Assembly: GCA_964487685.1 (NCBI GenBank)
Contig: CAZASA010000025.1
Span: forward strand, 1-28,596
Reading direction: 5' to 3'
Source of the DNA: JABDGZ01 sp964487685
GTDB lineage: Bacteria; Omnitrophota; Gorgyraeia; Zapsychrales; Fredricksoniimonadaceae
Length of the DNA: 28,596 nt
This document shows, in pieces, positions 7,120-14,534 of the stretch. Positions within the stretch are counted from its first letter, which is position 1. Each line of letters opens with the position of its first letter. A program made the translations under genes and the position numbers. Below the pieces are notes generated by a model, which was not told where the DNA came from, did no database searches, and saw nothing but the letters and a program-made list of their open reading frames with translations.

Positions 7120-8169
7120 ATGGTGAAAAAGAAAAAAAGCTTAGTGCCGAACAACAGCTTTACAGAATTTTTGCTATATACCACCCCTGACGGCAAGGTA
7201 AAAGTTGAAATTTTTCTGCGGGATGAGAATATTTGGCTTACACAGGCAAAGATTGCCGATCTTTTTGGTGTGGAAAGAAGCGTAGTGACCAAGCACCTTC
7301 AAAACATTTATCAGGAAGGCGAGTTAGATAAAGGTTTAACTTGTGCAAAAATTGCACAGGTTCAAAAGGAGGGGGCAAGACAGGTAACAAGGAATGTAGA
7401 GTTCCATAATTTGGATGCCATTCTTTCAGTAGGTTATCGGGTCAATTCAAGGCAGGCCACGTTATTCCGCATCTGGGCAACTGAGCGCTTGAAGGAATAC
7501 ATCATCAAAGGTTTTACCATGGATGATGAACGCCTGAAGAATCCGAATAATATTTTTGGCAAAGATTATTTTGAAGAACAATTGGCGCGGATCCGCGATA
7601 TCCGCTCCAGCGAACGCCGTTTCTATCAGAAAATCACAGACATCTATTCCCAGTGCAGTGCTGATTATGACAAAGACACAGGAGAAACAAAGCTGTTTTT
7701 TGCGACTGTTCAGAATAAATTGCATTGGGCAATCAGCAGGCAGACGGCCGCGGAGATTATCCATTCCCGTGCCGACGGCAATAAACAAAATATGGGGCTT
7801 ACTTCGTGGAAAAATTCTCCAGCAGGACGTATTCGTAAGTCGGATGTTTCAATCGCCAAGAATTATTTAGATGAGAAGGAATTAAACATTCTCAACCGGA
7901 TTGTTTCTATGTATCTGGATTATGCGGAACTGCAGGCCAACAATCGGGTTGTTATGTATATGAAAGACTGGATCAAAAAATTGGACGCTTTCTTGCAGTT
8001 TAATGGTAAAGAAATTCTTGATAACCCGGGAAAAGTAAGCGCTGAAATTGCCAAAGCATTCGCAGAGTCAGAGTTTGTGAAATACAGTGTCATGCAAGAC
8101 CGACTTTATGAGAGTGACTTTGACCGCGAGATAAAACGCCTGGATGGAAAGAAGAAAAATGAGTCATAG
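7120..8169 (+). CDS. rhuM: RhuM family protein, 349 aa
   Basis: Full-length member of the RhuM (virulence protein) family common on genomic islands and prophages. The N-terminal part contains I-W-L-T-Q-A-K-I-A-D-L-F-G-V-E-R-S-V-V-T-K-H-L (about residues 38-60), a helix-turn-helix-like motif shared with phage antirepressors. It is followed by N-V-E-F-H-N-L-D-A-I-L-S-V-G-Y-R-V. The middle contains K-L-F-F-A-T-V-Q-N-K-L-H-W-A and A-D-G-N-K-Q-N-M-G-L-T-S-W, the diagnostic core. The molecular function of the family is not established. The start at ATG 7120 has GGAGAGG upstream. It is transcribed with the zinc-protein genes and ends with TAG, after which no gene follows for 430 bp. The intact frame contrasts with the decayed neighbours. 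Confidence 0.85.
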   Translation: MVKKKKSLVPNNSFTEFLLYTTPDGKVKVEIFLRDENIWLTQAKIADLFGVERSVVTKHLQNIYQEGELDKGLTCAKIAQVQKEGARQVTRNVEFHNLDAILSVGYRVNSRQATLFRIWATERLKEYIIKGFTMDDERLKNPNNIFGKDYFEEQLARIRDIRSSERRFYQKITDIYSQCSADYDKDTGETKLFFATVQNKLHWAISRQTAAEIIHSRADGNKQNMGLTSWKNSPAGRIRKSDVSIAKNYLDEKELNILNRIVSMYLDYAELQANNRVVMYMKDWIKKLDAFLQFNGKEILDNPGKVSAEIAKAFAESEFVKYSVMQDRLYESDFDREIKRLDGKKKNES

Positions 8170-8355
8170 CATCACCGAATCCCAAATTTGACGATTTAGC
8201 ATAATTCTCTACACTATTTAGCAATGTCCGCCCCCCGAGGGTGTGGGCAAAGTTAATACCTTATATATCATAGGGATATGTAGATTTAGGGCGTATTTTT
8301 CGTCGAAAAAGCGGACAAAACGGACAAGTTTCGAGGTCACCAGCCCAGTAATTCG

Positions 8356-8427
8356 CCTCTCTGACGTCGATAATTCTTGCACTAACAGCGAATAGCTGTA
8401 TACTTAGCAAGGGCCAATTGAGAGAGG
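8356..8427. repeat. Nested three-level hairpin
   Basis: CCTCTCT (8356-8362) pairs with AGAGAGG (8421-8427). AATT (8372-8375) pairs with AATT (8416-8419), CTTGC (8376-8380) with GCAAG (8407-8411), and ACAGC (8385-8389) with GCTGT (8395-8399) around loop GAATA. The 72-bp element could be a structured RNA, a recombination site or a REP-like remnant. No family is recognised. Confidence 0.5.
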
Positions 8428-8447
8428 TTATTTCTCACTTCATACGT

Positions 8448-8458
8448 CAGCGACCCCA
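8448..8458 (+). repeat. Direct repeat CAGCGACCCCA, left copy
   Basis: The same 11-mer recurs at 9298-9308, so the two copies bracket the DUF5674 two-gene module. Each is preceded by AGGTT (8425 and 9278) at 23 and 20 bp. This is possibly a degenerate repeat or attachment-like site. The word is short, so chance cannot be excluded. Confidence 0.3.
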
Positions 8459-8568
8459 TTTTTTTATTCTATAAGTATTTGTAATTGAGCAAGTTACAAC
8501 ATCTATTTTTTACCCCTAACGGGGCGTTTGAACCTCTTGCCGTGTTTTTTCCTCAGCGGATACTATTC

Positions 8569-8597
8569 TTGACCGACAGATACTCAACGCTTATACT
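8569..8597 (+). promoter_or_regulatory. Sigma70-type promoter for DUF5674 module
   Basis: TTGACC (8569-8574), 17-bp spacer, TATACT (8592-8597). The predicted start of transcription (about 8603-8605) coincides with the ATG at 8605, implying a leaderless or nearly leaderless mRNA. Confidence 0.7.
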
Positions 8598-8604
8598 ATC
8601 GTAT

Positions 8605-8937
8605 ATGTTAATGATCATTCGCAGTAAAATTAATTCAGAACCTCTCAAGCAAGTGGCAGAAGATTTAAAGGGCTATGTCAAAGTTGTTGTGGATATTCAA
8701 CGTAAGATTTTATCTGCGGGCGGAGAAAAGCATGTGGATGGAGAACAGCTTCTTCTTAAAGACGGAAGTCGACAAGATGATCTTTGGGGGGCAGGTTTGG
8801 ATTTAGAAACCAATGAGATGGACTTTGATTCCATGATCAATTTAAGGCCGGCGCAAAACACAAGTCGGGAAATATTAGATCAGAAGATTCGGCAACAGGT
8901 CGAATTGATCACTCGATTGTTATTACAGGGCAAATAA
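8605..8937 (+). CDS. DUF5674 family protein, about 110 aa
   Basis: The sequence matches the DUF5674 family by recall. It has I-I-R-S-K-I-N-S-E-P-L-K-Q-V-A-E-D at the start, V-V-V-D-I-Q-R-K-I-L-S-A-G-G-E-K-H-V-D-G-E in the middle, then L-L-L-K-D-G-S-R-Q-D-D-L-W-G and F-D-S-M-I-N-L-R-P. The family function is unknown; the conserved His, Asp and Glu residues suggest a small enzyme or binding fold. The frame is open from 8485, but family members begin close to M-I-I-R. I therefore place the start at ATG 8605 (ATG 8611 is the alternative). There is no Shine-Dalgarno sequence, in keeping with the leaderless promoter just upstream. The stop overlaps the next start by 1 nt. Confidence 0.75.
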   Translation: MLMIIRSKINSEPLKQVAEDLKGYVKVVVDIQRKILSAGGEKHVDGEQLLLKDGSRQDDLWGAGLDLETNEMDFDSMINLRPAQNTSREILDQKIRQQVELITRLLLQGK

Positions 8938-9221
8938 TGGACGCTAAAGAATTAACATTGAATATTGCGGTCAATTTAGGCCGTTTGTGCCGCTGGTCTA
9001 TGGAGGGGCGCAGGTCAAGGGTGGATCAATTTTTAGTTGAGACTCAGGAATATTTAAAGGCATTGGAAGCTGCACCAAAATCAGCTCGATTTTTACCTAC
9101 TTATGAATGGTTTAAGAAAGATTTTGAATTTCTAAGCCATAATGTGCAGATGGATGCCACTTGGGCTGAGTCAATGTTGACTTGGGCAAATATTTTGACC
9201 CACAGAGCTGCATTAACATAA
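8937..9221 (+). CDS. Conserved hypothetical partner of DUF5674, 94 aa
   Basis: ATG 8937 overlaps the DUF5674 stop (TAATG), so the pair is translationally coupled. The protein is helical and soluble. It begins with L-N-I-A-V-N-L-G-R-L-C-R-W-S-M-E-G-R-R and ends with W-A-E-S-M-L-T-W-A-N-I-L-T-H-R-A. I recall small helical proteins of this type next to DUF5674 genes, which suggests a two-component unit comparable to toxin-antitoxin-like pairs. No function has been demonstrated to my knowledge. A strong terminator follows about 90 bp downstream. Confidence 0.6.
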   Translation: MDAKELTLNIAVNLGRLCRWSMEGRRSRVDQFLVETQEYLKALEAAPKSARFLPTYEWFKKDFEFLSHNVQMDATWAESMLTWANILTHRAALT

Positions 9222-9297
9222 GTTGACGTTTCTGACCTTTGTTTATCCGTGTAAATGGGTAGTTGAGGACAGTAAACAGGTTCTAACATCCTCCCGC

Positions 9298-9308
9298 CAG
9301 CGACCCCA
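9298..9308 (+). repeat. Direct repeat CAGCGACCCCA, right copy
   Basis: Identical to 8448-8458. It lies between the DUF5674 partner gene and the terminator. Confidence 0.3.
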
Positions 9309-9313
9309 GATTG

Positions 9314-9352
9314 CCCTTTGTAACTTTATCAGTTGCAAGGGGTTTTTATTTT
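9314..9352 (+). terminator. Rho-independent terminator of DUF5674 operon
   Basis: Stem 9314-9324 with 9332-9341 (ten pairs, one bulged T at 9319), loop TTTATCA, then GTTTTTATTTTTAATTT. Good canonical shape. Confidence 0.8.
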
Positions 9353-9455
9353 TAATTTGATGGGCAAGGTGATATGCGAAGGGTATAATTAAGAAAAATT
9401 TTTATAAATACAGAAGAAAAGATTTGTCGATACAAAACCTCTTGAAAAGGTCAAT

Positions 9456-10709
9456 ATGAGAAAAAACAGATTAGGCGCGGCGTTTTTAATAGTTGCGGGC
9501 TTGTCCTTTATATTTATTGCTCCCAGCGAAGCGAAACCAAGAGAGGTCAAGGTGGTGAAGCACGGAGCCGGACAATGGGAGCTTATGGTTGACAGGAAGC
9601 CATATTTTGTTAAAGGTATTGTTTATAATGTCTGGACAGTCGGGGATGACCCTAGAGCCGGTACCCTGCGGGACTGGAGCATCCTTGATACGAATAAAAA
9701 TGGTCGAGTGGATGTTGCATATGATTCGTGGGTCGACAAGAATAGAAACAATGTTCAGGATGCGGATGAACCTGCGGTCGGTGACTGGCAGTTGCTCAAA
9801 GAGATGGGGGCAAATACTATTCGTGTGTATCAGATGCCAAGCGCTGACCCGCGGGTCAATTCGTTATATGTGTCCCCGGGAGCACGGCTAACCTTTGTGC
9901 ATCCTCCGAATAAAGAACTATTTCGCGACCTTTACCGGCGATTTGGAATCATGGTGATCGTGGGACATTTTTTTGGTGAATGGGCGATAGGATCTGGAGC
10001 GGCATGGGATAAGGGGACGGATTTTACAGATCCTCAGCAGAGAAAGAACCTATTAATGGGGATACGGGTGATGGTGGAAGAGCATAGGAACGAACCGTAT
10101 ACGCTGATGTGGATGATCGGCAATGAGAACTTTAATCCGTGGGATCATGACAATGCCGAAACTCAGGTGCCGGCTTTCTTAAGCCTGGTAAATGAGGCGG
10201 CGATTTTGATCCATAAACTGGATCCTCATCATCCCGTGGGGTTGTGCAATTTGGTTGATCAGAATATCGAACTGATGCAGAAATATTGTCCGGCGGTAGA
10301 TATTTTTGGAATGAACGCGTACTCACGGATGTTTTCTCCGACTTGGCAGAAAGCGAGAGGGTATTTTGACCGGCCAGTTTTGATCACCGAATTTGGCTTT
10401 CCGGCCCTTTTACACGGGAAGGAAAATGAGAAAGTACAAGTTCTGTATCATAAGGAAGCCTGGGGGGACATTGCGGCTAACAGGTATGGCGGCAAAGGCG
10501 TCGGAAACAGCATCGGGGGAGCAATATTTGTTTGGTGTGACCAGTGGGCGCTGGCAACGGATCCTTGGAAGCATGAAACTGGCGAACATTTAAGAGTACC
10601 GGGAGAAGAATGGTATGGTGTGACTTCCCAGGGAGATGGATCAAAAAGTCCCTTCATGCGTCAGTTACGCGAAACGTATTTTCTCTATCAGAAGATGTGG
10701 AAAGAATAG
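9456..10709 (+). CDS. Secreted TIM-barrel glycoside hydrolase-like protein with EF-hand-like loops, 417 aa
   Basis: Residues 1-26 are a signal peptide cut near A-P-S-E-A. The mature part resembles clan GH-A (GH2/GH5-like) catalytic barrels. G-I-V-Y-N starts the barrel and G-A-N-T-I-R-V-Y-Q follows. M-I-G-N-E224-N marks the acid/base and I-T-E312-F-G-F the nucleophile. W-C-D-Q-W lies near the end. An unusual insertion at residues 78-105 contains two EF-hand-like loops (D78-T-N-K-N-G-R-V-D and D94-K-N-R-N-N-V-Q-D-A-D-E), which may bind calcium as in dockerins. The start at ATG 9456 has AAAAGG upstream, and a TATAAT at 9384-9389 may be the -10. The enzyme acts outside the inner membrane on a glycan; the exact family and substrate cannot be told. 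Confidence 0.75.
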   Translation: MRKNRLGAAFLIVAGLSFIFIAPSEAKPREVKVVKHGAGQWELMVDRKPYFVKGIVYNVWTVGDDPRAGTLRDWSILDTNKNGRVDVAYDSWVDKNRNNVQDADEPAVGDWQLLKEMGANTIRVYQMPSADPRVNSLYVSPGARLTFVHPPNKELFRDLYRRFGIMVIVGHFFGEWAIGSGAAWDKGTDFTDPQQRKNLLMGIRVMVEEHRNEPYTLMWMIGNENFNPWDHDNAETQVPAFLSLVNEAAILIHKLDPHHPVGLCNLVDQNIELMQKYCPAVDIFGMNAYSRMFSPTWQKARGYFDRPVLITEFGFPALLHGKENEKVQVLYHKEAWGDIAANRYGGKGVGNSIGGAIFVWCDQWALATDPWKHETGEHLRVPGEEWYGVTSQGDGSKSPFMRQLRETYFLYQKMWKE

Positions 10710-10747
10710 CAGTTTTATTTAAAGCTTTTAAAATAGTATTAAAAAAT

Positions 10748-10793
10748 AGGACTTCTTCCTTAAATTCATTAGTCGGGTTGAGGAATGTGTCCT
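10748..10793. repeat. REP-like interrupted hairpin between convergent genes
   Basis: AGGAC (10748-10752) pairs with GTCCT (10789-10793), and TTCCT (10756-10760) with AGGAA (10781-10785). GTAGCTGACCCCA follows, close to the CAGCGACCCCA word above. It lies between two convergent genes, so it may be a bidirectional terminator or a REP remnant. Confidence 0.4.
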
Positions 10794-10901
10794 GTAGCTG
10801 ACCCCATTAATTACAAAAAAGTCACATTATTTAAATGCTTAAATTATTTCTTAAAAAGCCACTGCTTTCTTACAATAGTTGGGTCAACTATAGAGGCAGG
10901 T

Positions 10902-11963
10902 CTAAACCACCTTTGAGTGTCTATAGCGGTCAATAGGTTCTTGAACAAATTTTAATAACATTATGGAGAGAAATATAACGGCGATTATGACTAATACCCA
11001 AGCAATTTCCTGCCCAAAGGCAGGCAAGAAGGGGTAGATGTATATCTTGATAAGATTAATAATTAAAAGATGACAAATATAAATTGGATAGGATAAGTCT
11101 CCAATAAACTGATCCCATTTCTTTGATTTAAAGTGTAAGAAAATAAAGGGTATGGTGACCATTAACCAAAAGGGATATAAAAAAGTATTCCCTTTACAAA
11201 AGGGTTCCGGGACATGCTGAAATCCTATGCAATAGGCGACAGAAAAGCAATAGAGCGCCACCGCTATTGAAGCATATTGATCGGATTTCTTTATATGGGC
11301 ATATATTTTGTAAGCAAGGATGCCTAGACAGAAATACATTAATTCAAAGGGGAAGAAAAATCTGGAATAAGCATCATCTTTATGGCTAAGGCCGACAGCG
11401 CCCATTACCATTCTGAGTAAAGCGCTTAATAGAATGACTAATACGATTAACCAAGGTTTTCTTTTAACTAAGAAGGGGGCTGTTAAATAGAACGTTAATT
11501 CAAGACTGATAGACCATGCCACTCCATCGAGCATGATGGGGCTTAAAGGGTGGTAAATGGGGTGAGGATTTGCTGTAAAGAAAAACGAACCATTTTGAAT
11601 ATTATATCCAACAAAAGACATAATATCTTGACCGACAATGAGAAGATTAGTCAATATTAAAATAATATGGGAAGAGGTGTTTAATATCCCCCAAGAGCCG
11701 GTAGGAATAAAGTTACGACTAAAGAGAACAACAATAAAAGTGATGAATAGGATCAGCCAATAAATAGGGTAGAGGCGTAAGAATCGATTAATCAAGAAAG
11801 AGCTGTAAGAGCTGTATTTTTCGTTAAGGATCAACGCCATATAAAAACCGGAAATGACATAAAATGATCTGACGGCCATTTCTGGTAAGAAAAAGCGAAA
11901 TGACTGAAAGGGGATATGTGCGGTGACTACGCAGATAGCAAGTAAGAATCTTATAGTACCCAC
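10902..11963 (-). CDS. Acyltransferase-3 family membrane protein, 353 aa
   Basis: Integral membrane O-acyltransferase of the OafA/NodX type. The family-defining R-x10-H motif is present as R5 and H16 (M-G-T-I-R-F ... V-V-T-A-H). S-F-Y-V-I-S-G-F-Y-M-A, R-F-L-R-L-Y-P-I-Y-W (about residues 60-70) and about ten hydrophobic segments follow. Such enzymes transfer acetyl or other acyl groups onto surface polysaccharide or lipid sugars. It is transcribed leftward, convergent with the glycosidase and divergent from the methyltransferase. The A+T-rich gap 11964-12254 probably holds its promoter. Length is normal for the family. The acyl acceptor is unknown. Confidence 0.88.
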   Translation of the reverse strand: MGTIRFLLAICVVTAHIPFQSFRFFLPEMAVRSFYVISGFYMALILNEKYSSYSSFLINRFLRLYPIYWLILFITFIVVLFSRNFIPTGSWGILNTSSHIILILTNLLIVGQDIMSFVGYNIQNGSFFFTANPHPIYHPLSPIMLDGVAWSISLELTFYLTAPFLVKRKPWLIVLVILLSALLRMVMGAVGLSHKDDAYSRFFFPFELMYFCLGILAYKIYAHIKKSDQYASIAVALYCFSVAYCIGFQHVPEPFCKGNTFLYPFWLMVTIPFIFLHFKSKKWDQFIGDLSYPIYICHLLIINLIKIYIYPFLPAFGQEIAWVLVIIAVIFLSIMLLKFVQEPIDRYRHSKVV

Positions 11964-12076
11964 GAAATTTCCCTAAATAGAATTGTTTAATGCTATGACA
12001 AGTAAAGTTAGAATATATTATCCTAAGGAATATTTAATTCAAAGTATTATTTAGTGATTTAGAACAGGCATATTAT

Positions 12077-12097
12077 TATAGCCATTCGGGGGCTATA
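12077..12097. repeat. Perfect 7-bp hairpin in divergent intergenic region
   Basis: TATAGCC (12077-12083) pairs with GGCTATA (12091-12097) around a 7-nt loop. There is no T tract, so it is more likely an operator or REP remnant than a terminator. The rest of 11964-12254 is A+T rich with nothing else identifiable. Confidence 0.35.
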
Positions 12098-12254
12098 GAG
12101 TGGATGTGACCTCTCCCCAATAATCAAAGATCAAAAGATAATTATTGCTATCGAAAATATGCATGTTAAAATTTCCAAGATTATATTGTTACTCCATTAG
12201 AAATCAACGACATATTCATAATTTCCACTAAAATAAGAAAAATGAGGTGAAATA

Positions 12255-13142
12255 ATGGGGATAGCCCGCGCAATGACGAAGATGTTAATGAGGGAAGGGA
12301 CCCGGGAAAAATTTTCGGGAAATGCTCTATCCTTAGGAAGGCAAGATATCTTTGGGACCGCCGCTGATTTTCAAAATTGGGCCAAGGAAATGAATTTTCA
12401 ATTAAAACCTGGGGTAAAAATGCTTCTTTCTCCGCATGCAGATGCCTCCGCCAAGAATCATATTGACGATCAGTCATTATTTTTATCCCTCGGAATTGAT
12501 AATCTCGAAAGCATGGATTGCAATGCCGAACAAAAAAGTACTTTTGTACATGATCTGAATCAGGATGTCCCTAAAGAGTTACATGGTAAATATGATTTGA
12601 TCTATGACGGAGGGACTGCAGAGCATGTTTTTAACTTCCCGAAAGTTTTGGAAAATTGCCATAAGATGCTTCGTACAGGAGGAAGAATAATCCATGCCGT
12701 GCCTGCAAATAATCTTGTTGATCATGGCTTTTATATGTTTTCTCCGAGCTTACTGTGGGAGTATTACTCAATTAATCATTGGAAAGTATTGTATTCTTAC
12801 TTATGGGAATGCACCCGCAAGCATGATACGGATCTGTGGAACATCTATAATTATACCCCCGGGTGTTTAGACAAATTTTCTTTCGGTGGTTTTAATTCGA
12901 GTAATATATTTTGCACTTTCTTTGTTGCCCAAAAAACAGAACAATCAACTTTTACTGCCTTTCCTCAACAGAAAACATATTCGGGAAGTTGGAAATATGG
13001 AGACATTACTAATCCTGAATCGATCCCGACTTGGAAAAAGAAAATAAACCCCTTCTTTCCCCAATGGTTGAAGATTATTTTACACCCGATATATAGAAGA
13101 ATGCCATTTTCATATCATTTAAAATTAATTGCCAGATATTGA
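12255..13142 (+). CDS. Class I SAM-dependent methyltransferase, 295 aa
   Basis: Start at ATG 12255 with GAGGTG 7 nt upstream. The first strand and loop, A-L-S-L-G-R-Q-D-I-F-G (about residues 25-35), stand in for the usual glycine-rich motif I. D-L-I-Y-D-G-G-T-A-E-H-V-F-N (about 116-129) is the motif IV/post-I region of methyltransferase type 11. M-L-R-T-G-G-R-I-I-H-A-V-P carries the motif VI glycines. The C-terminal third is aromatic-rich and ends with a basic, hydrophobic segment that may associate with the membrane. The substrate is unknown. Its position near acyltransferase and glycan genes suggests sugar or glycolipid methylation, which is inference. Confidence 0.7.
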   Translation: MGIARAMTKMLMREGTREKFSGNALSLGRQDIFGTAADFQNWAKEMNFQLKPGVKMLLSPHADASAKNHIDDQSLFLSLGIDNLESMDCNAEQKSTFVHDLNQDVPKELHGKYDLIYDGGTAEHVFNFPKVLENCHKMLRTGGRIIHAVPANNLVDHGFYMFSPSLLWEYYSINHWKVLYSYLWECTRKHDTDLWNIYNYTPGCLDKFSFGGFNSSNIFCTFFVAQKTEQSTFTAFPQQKTYSGSWKYGDITNPESIPTWKKKINPFFPQWLKIILHPIYRRMPFSYHLKLIARY

Positions 13143-13219
13143 TAAAAAAGATTCCCCCGCACTTAAACAGGTTCTGACTTTCTGCCGCCTGATCGGTCGC
13201 TAAAAAAAGGAAACAAAAT

Positions 13220-13615
13220 ATGGACATCAAAAAGATTGGCTCACAGCCATCTGCAAAAGGTCCTGCCGATTATTTTACCGGCACGGTGCGTATTGACCCG
13301 CTTTTTCAAGTGAAAGATCCCGCCCGTGCGGCTGGTAACAGTGTTACCTTTGAGCCCGGTGCCCGGACAGCATGGCACACTCATCCGTTGGGCCAGACAT
13401 TGATCGTAATTTCGGGATTAGGCCGTGCCCAGCGTTGGGGTGGTCCTATCGAAGAGATCCGCCCGGGTGACGTGATCTGTTTTGAACCGGACGAAAAACA
13501 TTGGCATGGCGCTTCACCAAGCACAGCCATGACGCACATCGCCGTTCAGGAACAGCTTGATGGTAAAGCGGTTGTCTGGATGGAAAAAGTCAGTGATGAA
13601 CAATACAATAAATAG
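13220..13615 (+). CDS. Cupin protein of the Mn-dependent hydroxynitrile lyase type, 131 aa
   Basis: Single-domain cupin almost colinear with the Granulicella tundricola hydroxynitrile lyase family. The known metal ligands of that enzyme, two His, a Gln and a His at 53, 55, 59 and 94, fall at exactly the same positions here (A-W-H53-T-H55-P-L-G-Q59 and E-K-H94-W-H96-G). These homologues bind manganese and cleave or form cyanohydrins in vitro; the physiological role is unknown. Start at ATG 13220 with AAGGA upstream. Ten base pairs separate it from the aquaporin gene, so they form an operon closed by a terminator. A cytosolic location is expected, as there is no signal peptide. Confidence 0.85.
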   Translation: MDIKKIGSQPSAKGPADYFTGTVRIDPLFQVKDPARAAGNSVTFEPGARTAWHTHPLGQTLIVISGLGRAQRWGGPIEEIRPGDVICFEPDEKHWHGASPSTAMTHIAVQEQLDGKAVVWMEKVSDEQYNK

Positions 13616-13625
13616 GAGATAGTGC

Positions 13626-14249
13626 ATGAAAAAATATGTCATGGAATTCATAGGCACTTTCTTTCTGGTTTTTGTTGTTGGCTTGTGCGTTGTCGGGATA
13701 GGAGCAGGGGCCATGGCCCCTTTGGCGATCGGCTCGATCTTGATGGTAATGGTCTTTGCAGGTGGTCATATTTCGGGTGCGCATTATAATCCGGCGGTAT
13801 CACTTGCGGTGTGGATGAGGGGAAAACTTGAGGGCAAAGACCTTCCGGGCTACTGGGCAGCACAATTTATTGCCGCTGTTGTAGCTGCCATATTAGTGGG
13901 TTATCTGAAGCAGGGCAGTTTAATCACCGCTTCAGAACCGAATATGTGCCATGCACTAATGGTAGAATTAATTTTTACCTTTGCCTTGGCTTTTGTCGTT
14001 TTGAATGTTGCGACCTCGAAAGGGACCGCTGGCAATTCATTTTATGGTCTCGCCATTGGTTTTACTGTTATGGCTTCAGCGTACGCAGCCGGCCCTATCT
14101 CCGGAGGGGCATTTAATCCGGCAGTAGCTCTCGGCATCACCATCATGGGATTAAGCCCGGTGAAAATGCTCTTGGTTTTCTTGATAGGAAATTTTGCCGG
14201 CGGTGCTTTGGCGGCCATCGTTTATAAATTTTTAAACCCACCAAATTAA
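13626..14249 (+). CDS. Aquaporin/MIP family channel lacking the selectivity-filter arginine, 207 aa
   Basis: Six membrane segments and the two half-helix motifs H-Y-N55-P-A and F-N164-P-A identify a major intrinsic protein channel. In most MIPs an arginine follows the second NPA and forms part of the narrow ar/R filter; here it is Val167 (N-P-A-V-A-L-G). That should widen or neutralise the filter, so a solute other than water is plausible. Length is short, near the AqpZ size. ATG 13626 has AGGAG 7 nt upstream. It is downstream of the cupin in the same operon, suggesting the channel moves a small neutral molecule that the cupin uses or makes; this is inference. Confidence 0.85.
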   Translation: MKKYVMEFIGTFFLVFVVGLCVVGIGAGAMAPLAIGSILMVMVFAGGHISGAHYNPAVSLAVWMRGKLEGKDLPGYWAAQFIAAVVAAILVGYLKQGSLITASEPNMCHALMVELIFTFALAFVVLNVATSKGTAGNSFYGLAIGFTVMASAYAAGPISGGAFNPAVALGITIMGLSPVKMLLVFLIGNFAGGALAAIVYKFLNPPN

Positions 14250-14290
14250 TTAGCATAAGCCAGGTTTTTTTACAATTATTTTATTTTCTA

Positions 14291-14330
14291 AACCTCTGTG
14301 AGTAAATAACTTGCAGAGGTTTTATTCTTT
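14291..14330 (+). terminator. Terminator of cupin-aquaporin operon
   Basis: AACCTCTG (14291-14298) pairs with CAGAGGTT (14314-14321), followed by TTATTCTTTTT. Confidence 0.7.
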
Positions 14331-14345
14331 TTAGGGAGCGCTTAC

Positions 14346-14374
14346 TTGAAAAGCATAAAAAACTCGTATATACT
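14346..14374 (+). promoter_or_regulatory. Sigma70-type promoter of the secreted glycosidase leader
   Basis: TTGAAA (14346-14351), 17-bp spacer, TATACT (14369-14374). Predicted start at about 14381, giving a leader of roughly 150 nt that contains the riboswitch candidate. Confidence 0.7.
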
Positions 14375-14413
14375 CCAATTAAGCAGGAATATTGTTCTTT
14401 TTTAGATGACATT

Positions 14414-14531
14414 AACGATAAAGGCAAACCCAGGGCAACCTGGAGACCCTTACAGAATTACCTTGTAAGGCCTCGTCAAAAGCGAGGGCAAAACCGTGGA
14501 TCCTAGAATTTAAGGACCGCCTGGTTACCGA
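14414..14531 (+). ncRNA. c-di-GMP-I (GEMM-I)-like riboswitch candidate, atypical
   Basis: The leader holds GGCAAACC (14423-14430), then a stem with a GCAA tetraloop (about 14429-14443), as in the P2 arm of GEMM-I aptamers. At the 3' end it has GCCTGGTTACCG, matching the conserved G-G-T-T-A-C-C closing strand. The usual G-A-C-G-C-A-A-A-G-C-C joint appears split: GAC at 14445 and GCAAAACC at 14488. Two additional hairpins lie between them (CCTTACA with TGTAAGG; CCTCGT with GCGAGG). A third stem with a bulge (about 14499-14519) follows. The start codon is 5 nt after the GGTTACC segment, and no Shine-Dalgarno sequence is seen. Control of translation of the secreted glycosidase is the likely role. 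The family assignment is by pattern only. Confidence 0.5.
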
Positions 14532-14534
14532 AAA

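Larger units (their letters stand above)
8170..8568. other. Gene-free stretch rich in palindromes
   Basis: No convincing gene is present. It holds a TTTTTCG-t-CGAAAAA palindrome (8296-8310), two CGGACAA direct copies (8312-8318 and 8321-8327) with GTCCG at about 8227 able to pair, a nested hairpin (8356-8427, listed separately) and the CAGCGACCCCA word (8448-8458). The forward frame open from 8485 is upstream extension of the DUF5674 gene and not coding. Confidence 0.5.

Noticed and set aside
9258..9308. 3' end of a tRNA gene (T-arm-like GGTTC and terminal CCCCA)
   Set aside because: No matching acceptor strand, D-arm or anticodon arm is found upstream, and the would-be T-loop is too long.
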